NCBI GenBank assembly: GCA_018224345.1
Contig: JAGTUW010000101.1
Span: 1-27,481, forward strand
DNA length: 27,481 nt
Source: Bacteroidota bacterium
Lineage (GTDB): Bacteria > Bacteroidota > Ignavibacteria > SZUA-365
Reading direction: 5' to 3'
Notes under the pieces: model-generated
What the model saw: only the letters and a program-made list of their open reading frames with translations
Databases searched by the model: none
What the model was told of the DNA's origin: nothing
Shown here: positions 1-7,108 of the stretch, one piece after another
Numbering within the stretch: the first letter of the stretch is position 1
How the letters are laid out: every line of letters starts with the position of its first letter
Position numbers and translations under genes: made by a program

Positions 1-2601
1 GAAGAGGAGAAAGTCGCAGCGATGGTGACGGGAAGTCAGATCAACAAACTGCATCTCAACCGCATCATGGAAGTAGCGGCACGGGGCGAATCGACTGATT
101 ATCAGAAGAACAAGGAACTCGAAGCGGCAATTCTTCAGGCACGGCGTATCGGTGTGCGTGAAAACTACATTTTCCGTGCCCTGCAGTTGGTCGAACAGGG
201 TATCACGGAGTTCGACCTGGATGTTTTCGACACGCATTACGAGTCCGATGCTTACAACACGGTGAGCGGACAGAACTCCAACAATTCCGTTCGCGTGACG
301 AATGCGTTTCTTGAATCAGTCGAGAATGATGGCGCCTGGTCGCTGACGTATCGCACATCCGGCGAGGTGGCCAAGACACTGCGCGCGCGTGATTTATGGG
401 AGGAAATTTCTTATTCCGCCTGGGCCTCTGCGGATCCGGGTATTCAATACGACAGCACGATCAATGAATGGCATACCTGTCCGGTTGACGGTCGCATCAA
501 CGCATCGAATCCGTGTTCGGAGTATATGTTTCTCGATGATACCGCCTGCAATCTGGCTTCTTTCAATCTCAAGTATTTCTGGGATGAGGACAGGCACGAG
601 TTCAAGGTCGATGATTTCCGGCATGCGGTGCGTTTGTGGACGATGACTCTGGAGATCTCCGTGTTGATGGCGCAGTTCCCGAGCAAGGCCGTTGCGGAGC
701 GGAGTTATCAGTTCCGCACGCTCGGACTGGGTTACGCCAATCTTGGTTCGCTGCTGATGCTTGCCGGGATCGCGTATGACAGTGACAAGGGGCGTTCTCT
801 CGCTGCGGGTATCACAGCGGTGTTGACGGGCGTCTCCTATGCCGCATCGGCGGAAATCGCACGGGATCTCGGTTCGTTCCCCAGATTCGAAGCAAACCGC
901 GATCATATGCTGCGTGTCATCCGGAATCATCGGAGGGCGGCATACTCGGCAGAGCCCAATGAATACGAGGGCTTGTCGATCACGCCGCAGACAATCAACG
1001 AACAGCACTGCCCCGCGAATCTCCTGCACGCCGCAAGAGAGAGTTGGGATCATGCACTGCAACTCGGGGAAGAGCACGGGTACCGCAACGCACAGGTGTC
1101 GGTGCTTGCGCCGACCGGGACCATCGGCCTGGTCATGGATTGCGACACCACCGGTGTGGAACCGGATTTCGCCATAGTGAAATTCAAGAAACTCGCCGGT
1201 GGCGGATATTTCAAGATTGTCAATCAATCCGTTCCCAAAGCATTGGAATATCTGCGTTACAACCGTGAACAAATCGAAGAGATCGAGAAATATATCAAGG
1301 GGCGCGGCACGCTGGCGGGTTGTCCCGAAATCAATCGTGAGACGCTTATGGAGAAAGGCTTCACGGCGGAGGCGATTGAGACCATAGAACAGCAGCTCGA
1401 TACAGTCTTTGAATTACAGATGGCATTCAACAAGTGGGTGCTGGGTGATCATTTTTGCCGGCGCCTCGGCTTTTCCGAGGAAGAGCTTGCAGATCCTGCG
1501 TTCAATATGCTCCGCTCACTCGGCTTCACTTCGGAGCAGATCGAGCGAGCCAATGAATATGTCTGTGGAACGATGATGATCGAAGGTGCGCCGCATGTGC
1601 GTAAGTCTGATCTGCCGGTGTTCGACACGGCGAATACATGCGGCAAACGTGGGCAGCGCTACATCGCCTATGAGGGACATATACGCATGATGGCGGCGGT
1701 GCAGCCATTTATATCCGGCGCCATTTCCAAAACCATCAATATGCCCGCGGGAGCCACGATTGATGACGTCAAACGTGCATACACGCTTTCATGGAAGCTC
1801 ATGCTCAAGGCCAACGCAATTTATCGTGACGGCAGTAAGCTCTCACAACCGCTGAACACCATCAGCGATCCAGAGGCCGCGGCTCTGGCGGAAATGGGCG
1901 ATGAACATGATTTCAATGAGCAGATTGGTCCCAAAGAAGTACAGGAAAAAATCGTCGCCCGCGTTGAACGACGCAAACTTCCAGCCAAACGTCATGGTTT
2001 TGTGCGTGAAGCGGTGGTGGGCGGACACAAGGTCTTTCTCCGTACAGGAGAATACGACGACGGGACACTTGGCGAAATCTTCATCGACATGTACAAGGAA
2101 GGCGCGTCATTCAAGGGATTGCTGAACTGCTTCGCCGTCCTTGCTTCCAAGGCCCTGCAATACGGTGTGCCGCTCGAAGAATTGGTGGATTCGTTTACTT
2201 TTACACGTTTCGAACCCGCCGGCGTGGTCATCGGCCACGAAGCGATCAAGAACGCGACATCGATACTCGATTATGTCTTCCGTGTACTCGGTTATGAATA
2301 TCTTGGTCGCGTTGACTTCGTGCATGTAAAATCCGTCGACGAAACAACAGAGCAACCGCTTGCCAGTTTCAATACGCCACCGACGTTGATCCGGAAACGG
2401 GAGACGGGTGAGAATGTTTCGCTTTCCGGAAGCACCTCAACAGAGACAAAAGTAACACGTAAGGAGCAGGAAAACATACTCGTGGCCCGCGCGCAGGGAT
2501 ATACAGGCGAGATGTGCGGGTCCTGCGGTTCATCCCGCGTCAAACGGAACGGCGCCTGTACAGTCTGTGAGGATTGCGGGACAACCAGCGGCTGCTCCTG
2601 A
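1..2601 (+). CDS. nrdJ: Adenosylcobalamin-dependent (class II) ribonucleotide reductase NrdJ, 3' part
   Basis: Reduces ribonucleotides to deoxyribonucleotides for DNA synthesis using a B12-generated thiyl radical, in the cytoplasm. The frame is open to base 1, so the N-terminus lies outside the window; the first ATG at base 22 is internal. The large-subunit active-site motif NPCSE lies at bases 508-522 (Asn, Cys and Glu are the radical-chemistry residues), preceded by a QNSNNSVRV block. Further on is the PTGTIG...DCDTTGVEPD block typical of NrdJ. The C-terminus is a zinc-ribbon-like tail with two CxxC pairs (MCGSC and VCEDC) ending GCS, as in other NrdJ proteins, where the cysteines re-reduce the active site. 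About 866 codons are present, consistent with loss of only the N-terminal part. No intein is seen in the visible part. The gene ends just before a strong intrinsic terminator. Identification is secure from motifs. Confidence 0.96.
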   Translation, partial: EEEKVAAMVTGSQINKLHLNRIMEVAARGESTDYQKNKELEAAILQARRIGVRENYIFRALQLVEQGITEFDLDVFDTHYESDAYNTVSGQNSNNSVRVTNAFLESVENDGAWSLTYRTSGEVAKTLRARDLWEEISYSAWASADPGIQYDSTINEWHTCPVDGRINASNPCSEYMFLDDTACNLASFNLKYFWDEDRHEFKVDDFRHAVRLWTMTLEISVLMAQFPSKAVAERSYQFRTLGLGYANLGSLLMLAGIAYDSDKGRSLAAGITAVLTGVSYAASAEIARDLGSFPRFEANRDHMLRVIRNHRRAAYSAEPNEYEGLSITPQTINEQHCPANLLHAARESWDHALQLGEEHGYRNAQVSVLAPTGTIGLVMDCDTTGVEPDFAIVKFKKLAGGGYFKIVNQSVPKALEYLRYNREQIEEIEKYIKGRGTLAGCPEINRETLMEKGFTAEAIETIEQQLDTVFELQMAFNKWVLGDHFCRRLGFSEEELADPAFNMLRSLGFTSEQIERANEYVCGTMMIEGAPHVRKSDLPVFDTANTCGKRGQRYIAYEGHIRMMAAVQPFISGAISKTINMPAGATIDDVKRAYTLSWKLMLKANAIYRDGSKLSQPLNTISDPEAAALAEMGDEHDFNEQIGPKEVQEKIVARVERRKLPAKRHGFVREAVVGGHKVFLRTGEYDDGTLGEIFIDMYKEGASFKGLLNCFAVLASKALQYGVPLEELVDSFTFTRFEPAGVVIGHEAIKNATSILDYVFRVLGYEYLGRVDFVHVKSVDETTEQPLASFNTPPTLIRKRETGENVSLSGSTSTETKVTRKEQENILVARAQGYTGEMCGSCGSSRVKRNGACTVCEDCGTTSGCS

Positions 2602-2632
2602 TTGGAGCAATGCAGCGGAGTGCATATCTTTC

Positions 2633-2666
2633 GGGTGATGGTGTATAGCCATCACCCTTATTTTTT
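2633..2666 (+). terminator. Rho-independent terminator of nrdJ
   Basis: A perfect 9-bp stem (GGGTGATGG / CCATCACCC) with a 7-nt loop is followed directly by TTATTTTTTC. It starts about 30 bases after the nrdJ stop codon. This is a textbook intrinsic terminator and separates nrdJ from the lipoprotein gene downstream. Confidence 0.92.
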
Positions 2667-2700
2667 CGTAGATTACTCTCACTTCGTCATCAGGAAGTGA

Positions 2701-4206
2701 ATGATTATGCGCAGCTCTTTCTATTACGTATTTCCATTTCTCACTCTTTCCATTCTTTTGTTTCCGGCTTGTGATACCTTCAGATTCTGGGAGGACAGCG
2801 ACGCCGGGTATGAAACCGTGTCGCCGGTGCAGAAGCAGATTATGGATGTCCGAAACCGTGCAACCACGATTCAGAGCGCGATCGAACACATGGATCGCCG
2901 TGATCTGCCCACATTTCAGCTTGGCGATACGGCGTTGACGGTGACACTGTATACCGAAAACGGCAACATCAGACTGATCGACGAAAGACTGGATGTCCGC
3001 AATGCAGGCAATGCGCGGAATCGTTATTATTTCGATCGTCACCTGCTTTTTCATTTCTATGGAAAATCCGCTCGTCAGCTGAATACCACCGCGGGAACGG
3101 GAAATTTCTCCGATGTCCGGGCACGCATGTATTTCAATGATGCAGGAAACCTCTTTCACTCGGAATGCACCATCGACGGATTTGATGCGGAAATGCCAGA
3201 AGATGAGCTTCCTTCAGTGATGCAGCGCTCGGTCGCATTGCGACTGCTCGAGGAAACCGATGATGACGGTGCGATCGATACGGCAACCTTTATCGCCACG
3301 CTCTACAACAGTAGAAACACCGTGTCGAAACTCAACGATCAAAGTGGGCAGGCCGCCCTCCCCGGTATCGCGGAAGAGGCAGCGACGGACCAGCCACCCG
3401 CGGACAAAGTCCCCTTGGAGGATGGAATGGCGCAGGATGACGCGATACCCGCACCTGCGCAGGACGTAGCGCCCGCGGTACGGAAGGAGGGAGCTGTTTC
3501 CACTACTGAAGAATCCGCTGCAATGACAGAGCAGACTACTTCGCTGTCACCCGAGACGCTGCCGGAACGGCAGTGGACGAGCGACGCAGCTGCAGCGCCG
3601 ACAAGAAGGACCGTTACTCCGAAGAAGGCCGTTCCGGTCACAGAGGAACAAAAAGAAAACGAAACACGACGGAAGCAAGCTGCAGGCGAGGAGGATGCAA
3701 CGCGCAGGACGGAACATTCTGGAACGCAGGATGCATCCGGGAAGACGGTAACGCCCGGGAAGACGGTAACGCCCGGGAAGACGAAGCCGCCCTCGACTGC
3801 GCCGGATGGCGATGTCCTCCCGGCGATAATACTGGCACCGGACGATGAGGACGGATACATCGAGCCGCACACCCACGCCATGATTCCAGGGAAGCTGAAC
3901 AGCCGTCGGCTCCGATTTCAGCCAGGCAGCAGAAGTGCATTACTCGACGCACAGGTGATCAAGGGACAACATCAGGAATACGTTCTGCGGGCCCGAAGGG
4001 ATCAGCGTATGAGTGTTTCTCTCGACAGCAGGAGCCCGGATGTTTTTTTCCGCGTGTTTCTGCGGAATGGAGATATCAGCGGACAGCGCAGGGTCTGGAC
4101 GGGTTCGTTACCCCGTTATGGTGATTACCATGTTGTCGTCTATCTGCGTCCCGATGTCACCCTCTCCGGCGGCATCCCGTTTTCTCTGACCATACGTATC
4201 AAATAA
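2701..4206 (+). CDS. Putative lipoprotein with disordered linker and PPC-like C-terminal domain
   Basis: Function not recognised. The N-terminus is a signal peptide with a lipobox-like FPAC (Cys24), so it is probably a lipid-anchored envelope protein. Residues about 40-215 form a compact folded region of unknown family with alternating charged and aromatic residues. Residues about 220-385 are Ala/Thr/Glu/Lys/Pro-rich, clearly a disordered linker, and include a DNA-level 18-bp repeat (VTPGKT). The last 100 residues run from a RLRFxPGS start through a YVLRARRDQ block to a GDYHVVV block. This resembles the bacterial pre-peptidase (PPC)-like beta-sandwich family often found at the C-terminus of envelope proteins. 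AGGAA 4-5 nt upstream supports ATG 2701; ATG 2707 would serve as well. It is monocistronic between two terminator-like hairpins. Lipidation is fairly likely; the PPC-like assignment is tentative. Confidence 0.8.
   Translation: MIMRSSFYYVFPFLTLSILLFPACDTFRFWEDSDAGYETVSPVQKQIMDVRNRATTIQSAIEHMDRRDLPTFQLGDTALTVTLYTENGNIRLIDERLDVRNAGNARNRYYFDRHLLFHFYGKSARQLNTTAGTGNFSDVRARMYFNDAGNLFHSECTIDGFDAEMPEDELPSVMQRSVALRLLEETDDDGAIDTATFIATLYNSRNTVSKLNDQSGQAALPGIAEEAATDQPPADKVPLEDGMAQDDAIPAPAQDVAPAVRKEGAVSTTEESAAMTEQTTSLSPETLPERQWTSDAAAAPTRRTVTPKKAVPVTEEQKENETRRKQAAGEEDATRRTEHSGTQDASGKTVTPGKTVTPGKTKPPSTAPDGDVLPAIILAPDDEDGYIEPHTHAMIPGKLNSRRLRFQPGSRSALLDAQVIKGQHQEYVLRARRDQRMSVSLDSRSPDVFFRVFLRNGDISGQRRVWTGSLPRYGDYHVVVYLRPDVTLSGGIPFSLTIRIK
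3737..3783 (+). repeat. 18-bp in-frame tandem repeat in the lipoprotein linker
   Basis: The unit CCGGGAAGACGGTAACGC occurs twice exactly and a third time for its first 11 bases. Being 18 bp long it keeps the frame and encodes repeated PGKTVT in the disordered linker. Copy-number change here would alter linker length without frameshift. Confidence 0.85.
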
Positions 4207-4252
4207 GAAGGATGTGTCGGCCCCGGTTCCCACGTGAGGATACTATATACGC

Positions 4253-4278
4253 CGAGGCGGTCGGGATCGACCGCCTCG
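4253..4278. terminator. Hairpin between convergent genes, probable bidirectional terminator
   Basis: A perfect 10-bp stem (CGAGGCGGTC / GACCGCCTCG) encloses a 6-nt loop. It sits between the lipoprotein stop and the convergent bacterioferritin stop. There is no clear T-tract on the plus side; the minus side is followed by an AT-rich stretch. Its position between convergent ends makes a terminator the simplest reading. Confidence 0.6.
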
Positions 4279-4313
4279 CATTCGTTCATGGGAGTATGTG
4301 CGACAGTGAAGTA

Positions 4314-4817
4314 TTACTGACTGGAAGCCGAGGGAGTCGAGGAGCGACTCTTGCTCCGTTCGATGGATTGAAGCGCAAGATATTGCGCGCCGAATTGCTC
4401 GAGATTACGGACTTCGGTGTCGTACAGATCGAAATGCCGTTCTTCGTCATCGACGAGACGTTCAAAAAGTTTTTTGGAATTGGAGTCTGCATTGGCAGAG
4501 CTTTCATTCGCCCATTTATTGTAGTCCTGCGCACTGCTCAGCTCCATTTTCTTTGCCAGTTCGAGCATGCGTTGTACCTCGTGAAGATACTGTACTTCGC
4601 CACCAACGGTCATATCCACTTCGCCGCCGAGGAAGAGAATGCGCTCGGCCAGCATCTCTACATGCATCATCTCTTCGATAGCGACGCGGCGGAAAAGTGT
4701 ACTGAGAAGTTCAAAACCCTGATCATCGCATTGGAAATGAAAATACATGTACTGATGCACGGCGAGGAGTTCGTCCGCTACCGCGCGGTTCAGCAATTCA
4801 ATACTTTTTTCGTGCAT
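4314..4817 (-). CDS. bfr: Bacterioferritin
   Basis: Oxidises Fe(II) and stores it as a ferric mineral in a 24-subunit shell; it also limits Fenton chemistry. The 167-residue product has the usual bacterioferritin length and all diiron (ferroxidase) ligands in register: Glu16, Glu49 with His52 (ExxH), Glu92, and Glu125 with His128 (second ExxH). Met50 matches the methionine that ligates the inter-subunit haem in classical bacterioferritins, so haem binding is likely. The start ATG at 4817 is chosen because GGAG stands about 6 nt upstream (CCGGAGCAAAC) and the product then begins at the family's normal N-terminus; the frame is open further upstream but encodes no family sequence. It is transcribed divergently from the aminotransferase. 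The nearby peroxiredoxin gives a plausible oxidative-stress/iron context, but the two are not co-transcribed. Confidence 0.93.
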   Translation of the reverse strand: MHEKSIELLNRAVADELLAVHQYMYFHFQCDDQGFELLSTLFRRVAIEEMMHVEMLAERILFLGGEVDMTVGGEVQYLHEVQRMLELAKKMELSSAQDYNKWANESSANADSNSKKLFERLVDDEERHFDLYDTEVRNLEQFGAQYLALQSIERSKSRSSTPSASSQ

Positions 4818-4887
4818 GTTTGCTCCGGATTCATTTGAAGGGTTGGGTGAAGATGGTTTGTAACCCCACCGCATAATTCTAATTTGA

Positions 4888-4916
4888 TAAATATCGCGCT
4901 GAAGTCCAATCTTCAA
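4888..4916 (-). promoter_or_regulatory. Candidate sigma70-like promoter for bacterioferritin
   Basis: On the minus strand TTGAAG and TATTTA are separated by exactly 17 bp, with the predicted start about 64 nt upstream of the bfr ATG. The -10 box is weak (3 of 6 to consensus). This is the best match in the 220-bp divergent intergenic region; no convincing promoter was found for the plus-strand neighbour. Confidence 0.3.
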
Positions 4917-5040
4917 AGCGCAATACGATACCGGAAGAATACAATCCGCAGTACAGGCAGGAGACGGACAGGTCAATGACGCAACGTGGATTATCGGTAG
5001 TCTTACGACACATTGGTTTCAGTTGCGCGAGAAAAGAGTA

Positions 5041-6231
5041 ATGCATTTTTCATCGAGAATCCCGGATGGTATTACTGAGAACGCCATCGCACGCAGGCTG
5101 CGCACACTTCGGGCCGAGGGTGTGGAGCTGCTGGATCTGACGGAAGCCAATCCTGCACGGGCCGGTCTGGCACATCCCGACGAAACACTGTATGCGGCAT
5201 TGACCAGCGCGTCGTCGTGTTTCTACGAGCCACTGCCGCGGGGACTCCCGGCGACGCGAGAGGCCATCGTTGGTTATTACGCGGCGGACGGCATTTCCGT
5301 CGATCCTGAACATCTGCACTGCACTGCATCGAGCAGTGAGGCGTACTCGATGCTCTTCAAGTTGCTTTGTGATGCCGGCGACGGGGTATGTATTCCGCAG
5401 CCATCCTACCCGCTTTTTTCCTGGCTCGCGGCGCTCGACGCGATCACCATCCAGCCTTACCGTCTGCGATACGGCAGCGACGACACCTGGTCAATCGACA
5501 TGACATCGCTGGAAATGGCCCTGGACAACAGGACGCGTGCAGTGATCATCGTCAATCCCTCGAATCCTGCAGGCAATTATCTGCGCAGCGATGAATTTCG
5601 AATTCTCGATTCGCTGTGTGCACGACGAGGCATTGCACTCATCATCGACGAAGTATTCTGGGATTACCCGCTGAACAATGGGTCACAGGCGGGAGGATGT
5701 GCTCTGCGGCAACGTTCCGCAGGTGCGGAAGGCATCTGCCTGCGTTTCACCATAAACGGATTGAGCAAGTCGCTGGGACTTCCACAAATGAAACTCGGGT
5801 GGATTCTCAGCGAGGGAGAAGCACGAACGCGTGACGCGGCATTGGCACGTCTTGATATCATCGCCGATTCCTACCTTACCGTCAGCACACCCGTCATGCA
5901 TGCCGCAGCAACATTGTTGGCCCGAAGACCACTGATGCAGAACGCGATCCGGGAGCGTTGTATCTGCAATCTCCGTCAGGCGATGAAAATTCTTGGCCCT
6001 GCCATCCTGCCCGTCTCGGGGGGATGGAATGCGGTGGTCGCATTGCCGGAGAACACGGACGAGGAAGCTGCCGCGGAAATACTGTTGCGCACTCGACATG
6101 TGTATCTTCACCCGGGTGACCTTTTCGATTTTTCCGATGGACGATATTTCGTCATCAGCCTTCTTCCTGACCCGCAACTGTTCCGCCGGGCCATGCAACG
6201 ACTTCTTGCGTTTCTCTCCGGACTGGAGTAG
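5041..6231 (+). CDS. PLP-dependent class I/II aminotransferase
   Basis: Fold-type I aminotransferase acting on an unidentified amino-acid or keto-acid pair in the cytoplasm. Visible hallmarks, numbered from the chosen start, are Asn175 in NPSNP (pyridoxal ring contact), Asp203 in IIDEVFWDY (pairs with the pyridine nitrogen), and Lys243 in LSKSLG (Schiff-base lysine). The N-terminal LDLTEANP and FYEPLPRGLPATREA blocks are typical of the AspC/alanine-aminotransferase-like subgroup. At 396 residues its length is normal. The frame also offers a TTG at 5023 without a ribosome-binding site; the ATG at 5041 is preferred because the purine-rich GAGAAAAGAG precedes it and the homologous N-terminus starts near there. 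It stands alone, divergent from bacterioferritin and about 125 bases before the peroxiredoxin. Substrate cannot be told from sequence alone. Confidence 0.88.
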   Translation: MHFSSRIPDGITENAIARRLRTLRAEGVELLDLTEANPARAGLAHPDETLYAALTSASSCFYEPLPRGLPATREAIVGYYAADGISVDPEHLHCTASSSEAYSMLFKLLCDAGDGVCIPQPSYPLFSWLAALDAITIQPYRLRYGSDDTWSIDMTSLEMALDNRTRAVIIVNPSNPAGNYLRSDEFRILDSLCARRGIALIIDEVFWDYPLNNGSQAGGCALRQRSAGAEGICLRFTINGLSKSLGLPQMKLGWILSEGEARTRDAALARLDIIADSYLTVSTPVMHAAATLLARRPLMQNAIRERCICNLRQAMKILGPAILPVSGGWNAVVALPENTDEEAAAEILLRTRHVYLHPGDLFDFSDGRYFVISLLPDPQLFRRAMQRLLAFLSGLE

Positions 6232-6356
6232 TTTTCTTCCTGTGCATGGATCCATTTGATTCTGCGCAGCATCTCATTCCTGATCGGTATGGATGCGCGT
6301 CCACGCGTGTTCATTCCGGACATACATTATCACGCACCATTTTCCAGGAGCACATT

Positions 6357-7010
6357 ATGGAAGACACCGTCATTGTCAGCGAAAACACCTTACCAAGGCT
6401 CGGTTTCCCCGCGCCCCCGTTCGAGGCAGTCACCACACACGGAATACTGAAACTCGAAGATTACAAGGGATCCTGGTTGATCCTCTTCTCGCACCCGGCT
6501 GATTTTACCCCGGTATGCACAACGGAATTCATCGCCTTCGCCGAAATTCAACCGCAACTCAAGGAAATGAATTGCGAACTGCTCGGTCTGAGCATCGACA
6601 GCGTCTATTCTCATATCGCCTGGATGCGCAACATCAAGGAAAAAATGGGTGTAGATATCCCTTTCCCCGTGATCGCCGATCTCAACAAGGATGTCGCCAC
6701 CAAATACGGTATGGTCATGCCGGGAGAAAGCAGTACGGAGACCTCCCGCTGCGTCTTTATCATTGATGAGAAGCAAATAGTACGCACCATCCTTTATTAT
6801 CCCCTGACAACGGGCCGCAATATGGATGAAATTCTGCGCGTCATGCAGGCATTGCAGACCACGGACAAGAACAGTGTGGCCACACCTGCGAACTGGCGTC
6901 CGGGGGACAAAGTCATCGTCCCGCCACCGAAAACCGTCCAGATGGCCGAAAAGCGCGTTGGCGAGGGATATGAGTGCAAGGACTGGTATTTCTGCAGGAA
7001 GGAACTCTAG
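6357..7010 (+). CDS. Peroxiredoxin, Prx6 type with two extra C-terminal cysteines
   Basis: Thiol peroxidase that reduces H2O2 and alkyl hydroperoxides in the cytoplasm. Peroxidatic Cys54 lies in the PxxxTxxC motif (PADFTPVC), with the supporting Arg131 in SRCVF. The 217-residue length and long C-terminal arm place it in the Prx6 (1-Cys-like) family. The tail holds Cys207 and Cys213 in the context CKDWYFC, the arrangement known from archaeal thioredoxin peroxidases such as the Aeropyrum pernix enzyme (Cys50/207/213), where the tail cysteine resolves the sulfenic acid. So it probably works by a 2-Cys mechanism. ATG 6357 is chosen because AGGAG lies 6 nt upstream and the product starts at the family N-terminus; in-frame upstream codons are not family-like. 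It is followed by a long palindrome before the convergent M16 operon. Confidence 0.94.
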   Translation: MEDTVIVSENTLPRLGFPAPPFEAVTTHGILKLEDYKGSWLILFSHPADFTPVCTTEFIAFAEIQPQLKEMNCELLGLSIDSVYSHIAWMRNIKEKMGVDIPFPVIADLNKDVATKYGMVMPGESSTETSRCVFIIDEKQIVRTILYYPLTTGRNMDEILRVMQALQTTDKNSVATPANWRPGDKVIVPPPKTVQMAEKRVGEGYECKDWYFCRKEL

Positions 7011-7043
7011 ACCTCCTTCCCCATAAGAGGAACACCTTTGACT

Positions 7044-7086
7044 GTTTTGATGGATGTCCCGGCTTGACCGGGACATCCATCAAAAC
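7044..7086. repeat. 19-bp perfect inverted repeat between convergent genes
   Basis: The arm GTTTTGATGGATGTCCCGG pairs perfectly with its inverted copy across a 5-nt loop (CTTGA). Neither strand has a T-tract after the stem, since the arms themselves carry the T4 and A4 runs, so it is not a canonical intrinsic terminator. The CCCGGCTTGACCGGGA core resembles widely dispersed REP-like palindromes. It may both terminate the peroxiredoxin and M16 transcripts and belong to a dispersed repeat family. Confidence 0.75.
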
Positions 7087-7108
7087 GATATTCCCCTCAG
7101 TCCCCTCA

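Noticed and set aside
394..1272. 292-codon minus-strand open frame within nrdJ
   Set aside because: Antisense to the conserved catalytic core of NrdJ; no protein-like features.
5023..5040. TTG start six codons upstream for the aminotransferase
   Set aside because: No ribosome-binding site before it; the ATG at 5041 has a purine-rich stretch upstream and fits the family N-terminus.
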